NCBI RefSeq assembly: GCF_963576675.1
Contig: NC_088910.1
Location: forward strand, 26,972,531-27,036,530
DNA: 64,000 bases
From: Euphorbia lathyris
Lineage: Eukaryota; Streptophyta; Magnoliopsida; Malpighiales; Euphorbiaceae
Reading direction: 5' to 3'
Shown here: positions 1-12,312 of the stretch, piece by piece
Layout: each line of letters starts with the position of its first letter
Position numbering within the stretch: the first letter of the stretch is position 1
Notes under the pieces: model-generated
Told to the model about the DNA's origin: nothing
The model's database searches: none
What the model saw: only the letters and a program-made list of their open reading frames with translations
Position numbers and translations under genes: made by a program

Positions 1-345
1 TGTGGCAGTGTTTCACTGCCCAACACTCCGTACCATATAACAATGCTGGTCTAATTGCCGTCCGGTAGAATTTTTCCTTCAATCTATTAGGCATGTCGGG
101 ATCACAAAGGAAACCCGTAGCACTCTTCCACTTCGACCAACCAGCTTTAATCCTATAAGCAACATCTCCATCTACTTCTCCATTCGTTTGGATAATAGAT
201 CCTAAATACCGGAAGCAATCCGAGGCCTGAACAACTCTCTCATCTAGGGTGATTGTCCCTGCCTCCCTACTCCTACGGCCGCTAAACTTACACTCCAAAT
301 ATTCTGTCTTACTTCGACTCAACTTAAAGCCTCTAGATCTCTAAT
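1..345 (-). pseudogene. LINE (non-LTR retrotransposon) reverse transcriptase fragment
   Basis: Read on the minus strand, this stretch gives an open segment with the C-terminal reverse-transcriptase signature of plant L1-type LINEs. In order it shows LSRSKTEYLEC, then FRYLGSII, then RLKEKFYRTAIRPALLYG, then TECWAVK. Those motifs belong to the RT thumb region of the ORF2 protein, which copies element RNA at the target site. The fragment runs off the left edge of the window and ends at an in-frame TAG near 346, beyond which no further LINE coding is visible, so it is partial. It is not a host gene. Family assignment is firm from the motifs; whether a longer copy lies outside the window cannot be seen. 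Confidence 0.85.
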
Positions 346-607
346 AATATCCATGGGTAAAATAATAAAAAAAACTACAAGTATAGAAATATTAGTGTGT
401 ATGCATTATACAAATTTAATTATGGATATGTTGATTAAATTTAAGAACTAAAATGATAAGGGTATTTTCATATATTACAACACATAAACAAAAAAATTAT
501 TTATTCTAAAAACTATTTAACATTAATTCTTTTTTTTTTATCCTTTATAGTAATTTTTAAATAGCATATATATACATTTCAAGAGTAGTTAGCTCATTCG
601 TACAAGT

Positions 608-1003
608 AGCTAGCTAAAGGCTCAGTTTGGCAAATAGTTGTTAGCTGTTAGCTGATTATATTAGTTGTTAGTTGATTACCTTTTTACTTAGCTGATTTGG
701 ATAGTTGATTACCTTTTTACTTAGCTGATTTGGCCAACTAGTTTGACTAGCTGATTGTGTAAATTTGTTTGGTAAAATTTAGCTGATTGTTAATAATTGT
801 TTGAGTAAATGACAAATAATGATATGATAAAGCATTTATTTAGGATTAAAGTGTAGTAATTAAAGGTAAAAATGTCATTAAAAAAGATGAGACAATAAGC
901 TAATTGAAAAAACTCTTAAAATGAACTTTTTCAAAATTAGTTTTTTTTTTGGACCAATAAGCTCTTTCACATCTCTTTTCACTAAACACTACTATTAGAG
1001 GTT
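608..1003. repeat. Probable hAT-like MITE with internal tandem repeat
   Basis: This AT-rich non-coding stretch begins with a GTTTGG-type end and finishes with a roughly complementary CTAAACAC-type end, as in small non-autonomous hAT elements. Inside, a unit of about 31 bp containing GATTACCTTTTTACTTAGC is present twice in tandem (669-699 and 703-733). I could not define a target duplication, so boundaries are approximate. Confidence 0.35.
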
Positions 1004-1172
1004 AGACTAGTCAAAACTTTTAATTTTACCCCCAAAGAGTTCTTTACCATAAAAACGTAATATCATGATATAAAGTAGAAATTAAAATTAGAAACGGTGA
1101 ATTTGAAGAAAAGGAAAATGATTAAGATTCCTTTCCGAAAAGAGGATGGTCCACACTACACTGATTACAATA

Positions 1173-1795
1173 TGTAAGTCGTTGTTTTCTATCACTTGCT
1201 GATGATGATGCTGAGTCAACAAGTCAGTATTGTAAGTCGTTGTTGTTTTCTATTACAAGAATGATGCTGGGTAATCAAGTCAGCATAATTGTAAGTCAAC
1301 CCGTGAGCAAGAGTAAAATCAAGAAGTCGGAATGCTGAGTTATCAAGTCAGCATAGCTGTGATCAGCATGGTACTGAGGTGATAATACAGGTCAACATGG
1401 TCTTGCTGTGTTACCACTGGTCAGTAGGTCTTGCTGAGTTTTTACATTTTTGAGTAAGGATATTTTGGGTATTTTCACAACTTTGTAAAGGCTATAAAAG
1501 GTCTGGGTTGGGAAGTAGTTTCATACGAGAGATTCTTAGACTAAGTCATAAGTGTACACTGTGATAATCTGAATTGGGGATTGGGAAAACACGAGAGTTT
1601 CTGGAAAAGGAGAAACTGTTTCAATCTTGTTGTAATCTCCATTGATTAGTGAAGTTGCTGGATGTAGGCAGTTAAGCCGAACCAGGGTAAATTCTGTGTG
1701 TATTCTTTTGATTGTTGTTTCAAGATCCAATCTGTGATCTTTGTGTACTTTGTTTCTCTGTGTGGTTGATTGATCGTTCGAAGCGTAGTTCAACA
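1173..1795 (+). mobile_element. Solo LTR of a copia-like retrotransposon
   Basis: The unit starts TGTAAG and ends TTCAACA, and is flanked on both sides by the same 5 bp, CAATA (1168-1172 and 1796-1800), the duplication expected from integrase insertion. It has a TATA box (CTATAAAAG, 1492-1500) and, 3' of it, a GATGTAGGCA...CCGAACCAG block typical of the R/U5 part of plant copia LTRs. No internal region follows, so this is a solo LTR left by recombination between two LTRs. It contains short diverged repeats of the CAAGTCAG type near its 5' end. No coding capacity is expected. Confidence 0.8.
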
Positions 1796-1800
1796 CAATA

Positions 1801-3100
1801 AGAAGAAAGCCTAAATTGGCATGGTTCTAAGCTAGAAATTAACACCATCACTTCACTCTCTTTCATTCTACCAATATGGTATGGATAGGTTCACTTCACT
1901 TGCTTTATATGCCTTTTCTTGAGTAAAATCTCTGCTTATCTGTTCTGATATTCGATTTTTCACTACGTCAAAATCTCGTTCTTATTGGTAGATGATCTGT
2001 AAATTCCACTTTAAATTTTCATCAATGTCTCTGGTTTGCTCTGACTTTGAAAGTGGATAGACCTAGCATTACCTAAACTTCTTCTAAAAAAAATATGCCT
2101 TTTCTTTTCCCAAATCCGGCTGATTTCATTAGTATAAACGTTACTTAATTCAAATAGGATAACTTTGAAATTTTCTCCTAATATTTGTTGTTTAATATCT
2201 CTTCGGCCCTTTAAACTTGTCTATTTTTTACCACCTAAACACAACAATTGTAACATATTTAACTCATTTTTATCTACATCACACATATGTGTCTTCTGAT
2301 ATTTGCAACATCATCATGTTCCATGTAGTAAAATCTGTTACAATTATTTAGTTTATGAGCCTAAAAGGTTAGTCACTAAAATTTGTCCCTACCTAGCTAA
2401 AACGATGTTGTTTTACTATGAAATGGGTGAAAAAAAGATGCACAAGTTTCTATGTTGGGGGTGCTATCAATATCTCACAAATAAAGATGAAATGGTAGGC
2501 AAGGAAGAACCACCATTTCCAACTATCTGGGTCATCTGTCTCCTTCCTTCCATTTATGGACTTCCTTATCTTTACCTTAATTTGCTCTATTTAGATCTAA
2601 AATATAGGATTAGACATGTTTATTTTATTTTTAACAAATTAAGCCTTACTTTGTGTTTTCATCATTAGATGAAATTTTGCACCTCATCATCCAATGGTGA
2701 AAGACACAAAATAAGATTTATTTTGTCAAAAACAAAGTAACTATAGAAGGCACCCTAAAATATATTCAACGTTATAGATAAATTTTTATCATTTATTATA
2801 TTTAGAGGTATATCCTGCACTTCTTTCTTTTGAGATATTTTTTCTCTTTCCTATGTTGGCTTCTATATTACTCCAAAGCTAATCATTAATATCTTCCATG
2901 AACTTCTACTAATAATAATAATAATAATGGGAAAATAAAACAAAAGCAGTTATGATTTTTAAGGATTATATATAAAATATATATATTATGTTTCACTAAT
3001 CCATTTTTCTATTGGAAACTTGTCATTCACGAAGGAATCAATCCCATGTTGTACCAGATGGGATGCAACCCTAACTTCCCTTTCTAAACTTCAAAATTTA
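1801..3100. other. AT-rich intergenic DNA, no gene seen
   Basis: Only short unconvincing reading frames occur here. A short (TAA)n run lies near 2910. I see no domain, splice pattern or element ends. Confidence 0.6.
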
Positions 3101-3580
3101 CGGGTAAATTATATCCATGGCCACTGAACTTCAAGTTTTAACAGTATGGTCACTGAACTTTATACTTTTTAATATTTATGGTCACTCAAAGCATCAAAAC
3201 GACCATTGGCTATCTCAAAGTTCAAAGATTTAATGATATTCTAAAGAACTTTAATTCTTGAAAATTTTTGTTGTGAGGTTTATTTAGGTGTTGTTTGGTT
3301 AGGAGAGAGAAAATGAATTTTTAGAAAGAGAAATCTCCATAAAATGTGATTTTAGAAAATTAAAAATACGGTTTCATGGTAACCGTCGTTCTGAATAACT
3401 TTAATTCTTGAATATTTTCATTTTAAGGTCGTTAACGGTTATTTTGAGGAGTTAGTTAAAGTTGAATGGCCACCGGTGTTAAAAAGTGTAAAGTTCTGTG
3501 GCAATACCATTAAAAATTAAAGTTTAGTAGCCACAATGTTAAAATGATAAAGTTCAATGGCCATGGGTGTAATTTACCCT
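3101..3580. repeat. MITE with terminal inverted repeats
   Basis: The left end reads GGGTAAATT...CCATGGCCACTGAACTT and the right end is its reverse complement with small changes, giving inverted termini of about 30 bp around a 480-bp non-coding body. Short ATTTA copies flank both ends and may be the target duplication. The interior repeats the motif 'gtcactgaacttt' in both orientations. The superfamily is not certain. Confidence 0.6.
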
Positions 3581-4244
3581 ATTTAAGTATTTCGATACTT
3601 TCAACTTGAAATATATGTTAATTGAGATTTAGTTATTCAATAAAAATAAATTATTAATTTTGTAAACATACCCTTTCAAATTAAACTCAAATTGAAAGAA
3701 TTTCAATCCTTTACCCAAATTATCCATACTACAACTATTTCCTTTTTCATGGTTTGCCTCTCACCTCCAGTTGAATAATCGAATTCTACGCTCACCGTCC
3801 ATCAACGTGAACATCAATAGTAGTAATAGAAATCGTCAAACTTTGAGTAAAAAAAAAAATCTCCCAAATATCGTGTGCCACTTGATAGTAAAAAAAAACA
3901 TGAAACACGAGAAATTTTATTATATAGTTCTAGTACAATAATTTTACTAATACAAAAATGATAATTATGTTACTTTATTCTTTACATTAATTATTTTTTT
4001 TTAGTGAAATAATAACTTCATTTTTCATTTATCCGATCCATTAAACGCATTCCACCATTAAAATTTTCCATTAAATATCAACAAGAATCATTCAAGTAAT
4101 TAAACTTCTCCCCAAGTCCTGTCATGTCATGTCTAATAATATCTAGTGACTGCTCAAATGTCTTATGATTTAACTTATTTGTATTATTTTAATTTTTTTA
4201 AGAATATCTTCATTAAATCAACTGATGAATATATAGAGGATAAA

Positions 4245-4304
<60 letters not shown>

Positions 4305-5680
4305 TCTACCTAAAGAGAAAACAAATCTCTCAAAAAAATTGCTTAATACTTAGAAAACTTGCACTATCAAAACCAAAAGAAAAACGACATAAGATTAAAA
4401 AAAAAATCATCATTTGGCATATAAAAATGGTTATGAAAAGGTAAAAAAAATTCATCAACGTTACACACCTAGAAATGTTTATAGGTCAATTCAATAATTA
4501 TTGAATAAAAAAACAATCTAATTCAATTAAAGATTAGTTGGAATTTGATATTTTATAGAATTGAATTAGATTGGTTATGATTCACCAATCCATGAATTAA
4601 TTTTACATGAAACTGATATTTTAGCTCGATTAAATAATAGAAAATTTACATAAAATATCATTTTTAGAGATTATATTCCCGAGTGTACTTATACTTTTTC
4701 TACACGTGTCCTCTTTTTCATTCATAGAAAAAAAAAATACATCTCGACATAAGTAACTAAAAAAATTACAATCTAAAATTACATTAAAGGAGCTTCATTT
4801 TGCATCTCCAATTTCATAAATCGTAATAAAGCAATACTAGATAGTGGTTGAAATTTTTTTGGCACAACGTTAAGAAACCGGCTCGACCCAGAATCGACTT
4901 CAAAATCTATTTCTCCACAAATGACTTCATTATCTTTTAATAAGTCAAATCTATGTGATAATAGACAAAACTCTTATTCTTTTACCATGAATGAAAACTT
5001 GATAACACAAATATAGGGAGACAGAACACCCATATAGGGAAAATACCTCTCATATAGGGAGAAAAAACAATACACTTCATATAAAGGAGAAACAACCAAA
5101 CCTATTGTTGGGTCTGGTCCAACTTCTCATGGTTGACTTTCTCTAGAATGGTTGACCTACATTGGGTGGCCCCGTTGTAAGCTTCAATGCCAAAGTAGTT
5201 GAGTAGATCATAATGAATAGAGAGATAGAGAGAGTTACCCCATTTATACTGACATCTAAGGGTGAACGTACCCTTATGCCCCTAAGTGAGGTAGTTCTAG
5301 ATGTGGTGGTGATGTGAGCGATTTACGCTCTAGGCCCGTTTTCCTTGTTGAAGGCATGTTTTCCAATTGGACTTCCCTTTGAGGCGAAATGGGACTAAGC
5401 AAGAGTGGACACGAAATAGATGCCCCCCCCCCCCACGTTACTTCGTGTGAATCATTTTATGTGAGAGAAAATCCGTATCATCCATCGATATGAGTATCCC
5501 AAGAAGTAACTGTCATTCCTTGGAGAGTTAATGGACGTTGCTTGTAATAATTTAATAGGTACTTGATGGTGAAAAAATATATAGACTTGGATTGAGTTGC
5601 TTAAAACCTTTTCACATTCACATGAACTCAAAGAACTCGGATATAAAGGACATTTCTCCAACCTCCATGTTCCATTTTCA
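3581..5680. other. AT-rich intergenic DNA with a long (TA)n tract
   Basis: A (TA)n microsatellite of about 58 bp occupies 4248-4305. Near 5180-5300 a segment containing CAATGCCAAAGTAG resembles the 'ccgatgccaaagtcag' block of the gypsy LTRs at 48.9 and 58.4 kb, so it may be an old LTR scrap. A 12-bp poly-C run sits near 5424. No gene is seen. Confidence 0.5.
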
Positions 5681-5683
5681 CTT

Positions 5684-5812
5684 TAGAAGTTCCTCGGTGC
5701 TTCAAATACAAGAAGTTTGGACACGTGCAAAGGAATTGCAGAAACAAAACAGAAGAAAGTTTCAATTTGACAAATGTTGCTGAACAAAAAGAAGAAAATT
5801 TGTTTTAATATT
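5684..5812 (+). pseudogene. Degenerate copia gag zinc-knuckle remnant
   Basis: The plus frame gives a segment reading CFKYKKFGHVQRNCRNK, which aligns with the gag CCHC knuckle of plant copia elements (C-X2-C-X4-H-X4-C), with the second cysteine replaced by tyrosine. It ends at a TAA after about 40 codons, and no protease, integrase or RT follows before the LTR at 5988. With that LTR it forms the rump of one copia element with nearly all of pol deleted. Confidence 0.55.
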
Positions 5813-5987
5813 GGAGAGATGTGCTCCAATAATTTAAAGTTAGTGAGAAATATATATCAACAAATTGAATTGGTGAGAAGTGTACTGATAAGAAGTTTGT
5901 AAAGAGACATACTCCGAATACTGAAGTGGTGATGGTAAGTACATCATGTGTCATAAAAAAAATTTACAACCTTAAATCAAGAGGGAG

Positions 5988-6239
5988 TGTTGAAAGAATG
6001 ATTCATAATTAGTTTTTATTATTATTGATAATGTTTTAGTGGTCTAAGTAATAATCATGTTTTTATGCTTTTTAATTAATTAAATTTCCATATTTTAGTT
6101 CATGTATTAGTGGATAATATTATTCTAGTTGATTCTTTTGTAAGACTATATATAGACTTATTTGTTTACATTTTCTTAATGTAGGGAATGAGCAATGTTT
6201 TGATTAATATCATCTCTACCATTTCCTTTATTTCTATCA
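5988..6239 (+). mobile_element. Short copia-type 3' LTR with polypurine tract
   Basis: A polypurine tract (AAGAGGGAG, ending at 5987) is directly followed by TGTTGAAAGAATG, a classic copia LTR start. The unit ends near TTTCTATCA at 6239, where an A-rich run begins, giving about 252 bp. A TATA-like ACTATATATAG lies at about 6146. Orientation matches the gag remnant just upstream. Confidence 0.6.
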
Positions 6240-6897
6240 AAAAAAAAAAACAAAAAAACCAACAACATGAAACCAAAATCGGATACAACACAAGCTTTAT
6301 TTGAAGGAGTATGATGAGTGTAAATGGAAGGTATTGCAGGATTGGATTCCTTGCAAGAAAAGTTTCCAGTTCTAACACAATTCAAACATAGTTTTGATTC
6401 TGGGAGACGGTCCAATTAGCTCTTATATTTTAGCTTTATATGCGAAACTTCAAGTTATTTTTCATAGTATTTGTTTGGCTCGTGATGCAAGCTTCTTCTA
6501 GATAGGTGCGTTCGCTCTAGATGTCTTTAGATACTAGAACAAGATCAATTAATAGCATCTCCAATGTAAGCACTTTTCAAAATTATTAAAACTTAACACA
6601 TTATTTTAAAATATATTATTTTATTTTCTCTCTTATTCACATCTGGCAACTTTTTAAAAAAAAAAAACTCAAATGCTAAGCAACTATAAAAGTTGTCATT
6701 ATATTCCCACAAATCATTATTTTATATATAATTTACTATAATTATAAATATTGCCATATAATTCAATAAATAGTAGGTAATTAAATCATTGGGCTAGATC
6801 CGTATTTAAAAAAAAAATCATTTTTTATATTAAAATAAAAAAAAAGTAAAGGTGCCAAAGGGCTGCAATTTTTTTTGATAACATTGCCATAATCATG

Positions 6898-7118
6898 TAG
6901 AACCCGTTTGATTGCTCATTTTTATGCTCCTATTTGCCTTTTCACTTCAAAATGATGAGTTTTAAGTGTTTAATTAGTGACCTCATGTTTACCTTTTACA
7001 CATAAAAAGTAGCCTTTTACAAAAGCAGCGAAGTCCCGCTTTTTGGAAAATGAGTTTTTTCCAACAGCAAACCGTAACAACAAATAACAAAAAGTGGGTA
7101 AAACAAACGGATCTAAGC
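6898..7118. repeat. Small MITE, hAT-like
   Basis: The ends AGAACCCGTTTG and CAAACGGATCT are inverted copies of each other around about 220 bp of non-coding sequence. The GTTTG-type terminus is common in non-autonomous hAT elements. The target duplication was not resolved. Confidence 0.4.
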
Positions 7119-7404
7119 AACATTTGTTACTCCAATGCAAGTTACTCTTTCAAACACCTTCCACCTGATCAGGTATCATTCCACGCATTCTAATGTGTCG
7201 ACCCACCCATATTTGAAAATTCTTATGGAGGATTTCTCCTTTTTTGTTTGATTATCCTCTTTTTGAACAAACACATAATTATTTCAATAAAAGAAGCTAA
7301 GCTAAATATACAAAATGTTCAGAAATTTCTAAGGCACCAACAAAATATCCAAAATTAAGAGAAGCTGCTACAAGTCACAACATCAGCATCAAAATCAAAA
7401 TCTT

Positions 7405-7912
7405 TCATTTTCCTCCACTCCTTTTCTTTGATTTGGCCTTCATATAGCTGCGCCGTATCATGTATGACCTTAAACTATAATCAGAATAGGAATTGGATTG
7501 TGTTTCTGTTTCTGTTTGTTCGGTATAAAACAGATTACTAAACCAGAAACACATTTCCTATATGCATATTTAGGGCAACGTGCCCGAAAACTAATGGTGA
7601 ATGCAATTCAAAATCAGGAGCAATATAAATTCAACCAGTTGAACTGAAAAAAGGGAATTGAATTATAAACAAAATTACCATCTGAATCTAGAAGAAAAAT
7701 TACGCAAAAACAGAAATCAATGAGAATTTAGAAACATAAACAATAATCCTTTCTTTTTCTGGAATTGAAATATAAATTGTAAGTGTAAATGAAATTGAAA
7801 TACAAGACAAAGAGCATCGATTCCCAATTTAAGAAAACCCTAACTAACCTCTCAATAGCGGAGGAGGCCGCAGTCAGAACTGGCCGGTAACTTGGGTGCT
7901 GCTGGTATTGTT
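7405..7912 (-). pseudogene. Two-exon gene fragment of unknown identity
   Basis: On the minus strand, a possible exon at 7912-7849 (64 nt) begins after a T-rich stretch ending in AG and ends at a donor GAGAG|gttagt. An acceptor ending tttaag leads into a second exon, 7468-7405 (64 nt), which keeps frame and ends in TGA. The joined frame is basic at its end (KAKSKKRSGGK) and contains HPSYRPVLTAA. The intron is about 380 bp and T-rich, as in dicots. I do not recognise the protein, and nothing convincing continues upstream. It may be the 3' end of a duplicated gene, or chance. Confidence 0.3.
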
Positions 7913-7918
7913 CTCAAA

Positions 7919-9436
7919 ACAAAAGACTATTCGAAAAGATGATGCATGTTTTAAATTTGTGTATGTAAATTACTATTAAATTATCATATATTATTATGCT
8001 CTTCCATAGAATGCAGGTAGTGCTAAAAGCGTTCCGAACATAAACGCGTTTAACAATTTCTGAAGTCGAAGAACTTAGGCAAACGCGTGCAGGGTAAAAC
8101 CGTTCCAACGGGGGACGCGTTTACCAGAACCTGCATATCTGTCGAAGAGCATAGTGGCTCTCCTTCAAAGGAAAGCCACGCCACACTAAAATGGCTCTCC
8201 CTAGGAGTGCCACTTTCAGAGGCAGATACAGGGGGCGGGTTTATATAGACTATATAGACTTTATTTAGAAATATTTTATTGTTTAAAAATAGATTGGATG
8301 GTTAAAAAAGCTTGTTTTTTTTTAAAGGTTCTAGGTTCAATTCCTTTGACCTCAATTTATTTTAGAAAGTGTTTATTTATTTAAATTTTATTTTTCAATA
8401 ATTATAAAACTATGTTACCATTATTAATTTATTTATTTATTTTCATAAGATTTTTTAACTCATTTTTATTATGTCTTTTCAATTAACAAAAATAATTTCT
8501 TATTTTTGAGATTCAAACAACTGAATTTTTAAATTAAATTTTAAAACTAAAAATAAGAAAAATGTAAAAAAAAATATAATTTTTTTAAAAGCTAGTATTG
8601 AACTAATAAAAAAAATTAAAGATATCCCATTACGTGTTAAGTTTGTCCAAAATTCAAAATTTCAAATATTAGGACTATTAAACAAAATCTAGCTTAATTT
8701 TGACAAATTGTATATTAATACTTAAAATTGATTCTTGACCATTCAAATTATAACACGAATATATACAAAAAAAAAAAATAAGCAAGTTCGATTTAGCAGA
8801 AGAAAAAAATTCCCGAACGCACATGTAAAATCGACCCCCCCACCAAGTAATCTTGTATTCACCACTGGCCACTTTAATTATTTTCATATATATATATATA
8901 TATATATATTAAAAAAATTAATATTACATATTTCAAATGCATTCTTTTATAAAATAATTATATATATCACAAAAAAATTAAATTAATAATAAAAAAATAA
9001 TATATCATGTGTATCTGGTTCAAGAGCGCAATCGCTAACTCAATCTTTAGAGGTTGATATGCTTTGGAGTGTGCCTCTTGGTTCACTTTGATGTCAAACT
9101 CAATAAAATTGCCATAAAAAGTACTGCAGTGGAATGTCAATCTGTCCTAAAAATAGAGAAAAATATCTTTTTTAATTGGGGTTCCAAAAGGGTGACATTA
9201 TCTTACTATCCTCAGGTGAGAGTATGGTGGTAAGTCGGTGTACAAAATGAGAGGCTTCTAGATCTATAGAGGGATGAGCCTTTTGGGGAGTCTCATGCCC
9301 ATTTGGGGTTGGGTCTTTAATATAGTGTATCCGTAACAGATATCTCACATTGATGCATTTCGAATCATTATATTAAGGAATAAGAACCCTCTATAAGATT
9401 AATTAATTGCTTTATGTACTAACGATTGTGTTCATG
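7919..9436. other. AT-rich intergenic DNA, no gene seen
   Basis: A short (TA)n tract lies near 8886-8910. Around 8150-8220 'gtggctctcc' and 'atggctctcc' occur with 'aaagccac', suggesting a decayed repeat. No coding or element ends can be supported. Confidence 0.5.
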
Positions 9437-10618
9437 TGTTAATAACTAATTAAACGTAATTAGCTGCTTCTAAGTAAAATAAGAAAAATCAATAAAAGGC
9501 CTTATTCAACTAAAGGCCCAATCAGAAGCAAAGCCTAAAAGCCCAATGAACTAGAAGACATAAGCCCATATCGAATTCAGAAGCAGACAACAATATCGTC
9601 TTCCTCAAAGATTGCCCGTTTTGGTTCATCGTAGAAGACAGTCTTCTTTGCAAATAGCCCATCTCTCTTTCCATACACAATAATGGAAACGCTCCAACCT
9701 GCAAGATCAAAAACTAGAGAAAATAATTGTATGAAGCTTTTCAACGGTCATTGATCCTCTACGTCAGAAACGGCTAGTTTCCCAAATAGGCAAATAGTCA
9801 GACAGAACCAGAAACCCAGAGAAAAAGAGAGGATGTTTCTTCGTTCATCTTCTAGATTCAAGCGGCTAGTTTGAATTTTTTCCTGTATAAGCATAGCTCA
9901 AGAACAAGTTCGAAAAAGATTTTTCAAGCGCATAAAGTCATATACGAGATATATTCCGAAAAGTGCAAAAACAGAGCAAAGTGCTAAACATAATCAAAGT
10001 TCATATCTGCGTAAACATTTGAGAGATATTAGTTCAAATACATTTTTCTATCTGCAAATTTGTAATTTTTTTATTGTATTCAGTTAGTTGTTTGTTATTT
10101 TGGTCATAAGTAGCAAAGTGTGAATTAGTGTGAGTGTTGAGTGAAGGAAGTATCTCATTCAAAATTAGGCTTTTCTATAAAAATTTGGTTCTCTACCTCT
10201 GAAAGAGATCGTTAGTGGATTATAGCTCAAGAGAATGCAGGCAAGTGGTCGAACTAGTATAAATCTATTAAGTATTTCTTTCCTTGCTACTGTCGTTTAC
10301 TTCTACTGGATTATTTATGCTCTGAACTTTATCTCATATATCAACATTCTGAATATTATTAACATTGTGTATATTTTACATATCAATTGCTTTACATTCT
10401 TCAGAGCCTCTAATAAAAAGGCATCCTCTGGAATTATTCAAAGTTGAAGCAATCTCAGTAGATTGAATTGCTGAATAGTTCAGTAGACTGAAATTTCTTC
10501 TTATACTTAAATTACCCTTCATGTTGTATTGACTTAAGTAAAAAAAATAAAGGCATAAAAGTACTCAATACTTTTATTCACGCACCTTAGAACTATTCTG
10601 CCTTATTAGTGACCAACA
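9437..10618 (+). mobile_element. Probable copia 5' LTR
   Basis: The end is well supported: ...GACCAACA is followed two bases later by a primer-binding site for initiator tRNA-Met. The start is inferred at TGTTAATAAC (9437), which makes TGTT...AACA termini and an LTR of about 1.18 kb. The internal region after the primer site runs only about 880 bp before the viral inverted repeat begins. No gag is recognisable there. Confidence 0.5.
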
Positions 10619-10620
10619 AG

Positions 10621-10632
10621 TGGTATCAGAGT
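10621..10632 (+). promoter_or_regulatory. Primer-binding site for initiator tRNA-Met
   Basis: TGGTATCAGAGT matches the complement of plant initiator tRNA-Met in 11 of 12 positions and sits two bases after an LTR end. Caulimovirids use the same primer, but this site lies about 900 bp outside the viral repeat, so it belongs to the LTR element. Confidence 0.65.
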
Positions 10633-11515
10633 AAATGTTCTATCTTAAACGTATAACTATCATTATTTTATTTTTTATCGTTCAAATTATTGTGAGAGGA
10701 GATAAATTCGTCAATAATAAATTATTAATAAAAATTGAAATAAGAAAAAACTAGAGGGAGAAACTTCTCAATAATTGAGATGAAATATAAACTTTTATTA
10801 GTAATTTGATGATAAATTAAAAAATAGATTTTGTTATAAACTTTTCTTTAAGTTAAAAATCTAATAAATGAATATGTTGGAGATATAGTTAACATTTATA
10901 AGCTATATAAAATTGTTGAAATTCCATGGTAGAGATTTCATTAATTTCTAGAAACCTTGAAACAAGAATTACAGTCACTTTAAAAAAAAAAAAAAAAATT
11001 ACAGTCACTTTGTGATTTGTGAATGGTAAGTAGTATTTATTACATAACAACTTTGTCCGTTACTTTCAACCATGTGGGACGCAAGATTGCTATGCTAAGC
11101 TTTAGCCAGTTGGCACTTATCTTTGTTTGTGGTAGGAAACTTAATGGAAAGCGCCCACGCCTTTAACGCGTTTCGAACCTCTTAGTCAGCCACTTTTAGT
11201 AGTTGGATGTCAACCACGTTTTGCCCCTTTTAAGAAATGTCTGACGTCACTATTTCCCATCTTCCTTTCCTACTTCACTTTCACCAGTACAATTCACAAA
11301 TAAAAACATCTGGCCATCCTTTTTTCAGTTTTTCTATTATTATTATTATATACTTTGATAAAAAAAAAATCTATAATTTACTTTTATTTATGATAATAAA
11401 TAAATTTAATATCAATATAAATAATTCTAATTAAACTTTAAAAATTAAAAGGAAAATAATTTTTGTTTAGAAAGTAGAGATTTAAGAAAAAACTATTAAG
11501 AATAAATTACCATTT
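10633..11515. other. Internal remnant of LTR element or intergenic DNA
   Basis: Non-coding, AT-rich. A small tandem duplication containing AATTACAGTCACTTT flanks a poly-A run at about 10966-11012. The block ends at the sharp border with the viral inverted repeat at 11516. Confidence 0.4.
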
Positions 11516-12312
11516 TATGTGGACCGTTTTTTCTGATGTGTATAATGTGTGCAGGATCGCTCTTATGACCCTAAAAAGGGTAGGAAGACAAACGACTGCT
11601 GAAGTAAACATTGTTAAATGAAATTTAACATCCATAATATATTAAACCTTTAAGTGTAACTAATGATAACAAATTAATTTAATTAGAACAAGAGTTATAG
11701 AGGAACTCTAGTATACCTTTCAAAGCAATCCTCAGTGGAGACTTCTGAACTCTGCCTGACACCCTCTCATCATCATCATGGGTTATGGCTGTGTTCCAGC
11801 ATCTCTACACACCTCTTGGATTTGTCTGAAGGCTAACTATTGTTGCTTTATAACTCTGGATCTTTTTAAACTAATATGCTATACGGAAGTTAAACTTAAG
11901 TAGTTAACAACTATGGATGCTAAAAGGGGAAGTTTAGAAAGCCATGGATATAGAGAGAAAGAAAGCTTTTATTGCTCAAAGCAAGTTATATCTCATACAT
12001 CATATGTCTTCTCCTTATATAGGTAGAAGATCAAAGGTGAAATTACCAAAAAGGAGATTACATCATCACAAAAGTTAAAAGTACAAACTTTTAGGTTACA
12101 CGTGTCGAATGCTTCTTATTTTGCTCTTCCACCTCAAGCTTTACATCTTGCCACTAATCTCTAATGTTTCCACCTCATGCTTCTTCTTTGGACACATGTC
12201 TCTTCATATCTTCATGTCTTGCCACGTGTTGATCTTATTGCCACCTTTTCTTTAGGTATTGACACCTCGTTCTTATATTTCTTATTTTTCTTATCCATTT
12301 TTATCTCATTTT
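11516..12312 (-). promoter_or_regulatory. Viral large intergenic region, left copy
   Basis: This is the mirror of 25128-25924. It holds the viral promoter with TATA at 12013-12021 (minus strand), a candidate poly(A) signal at 11968-11973, two CACGTG cores upstream, and about 450 bp of leader. Transcription would run leftward out of the viral DNA into the copia remnant, not into the viral genes. Confidence 0.7.

Noticed and set aside
1536..1796. 86-codon minus frame
   Set aside because: It lies wholly in the solo LTR (its first ATG codon reaches one base into the duplication), with no domain; a chance frame.
2303..2668. 121-codon plus frame
   Set aside because: AT-rich composition, no domain, no splice or promoter context; not supported as a gene.
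4248..4305. (TA)n tract as a regulatory site
   Set aside because: Simple microsatellite with no associated gene.
10621..10632. tRNA-Met primer site as part of the virus
   Set aside because: It is outside the mirrored arm, occurs on one side only, and sits two bases after an LTR-like end, so it fits a copia element better.
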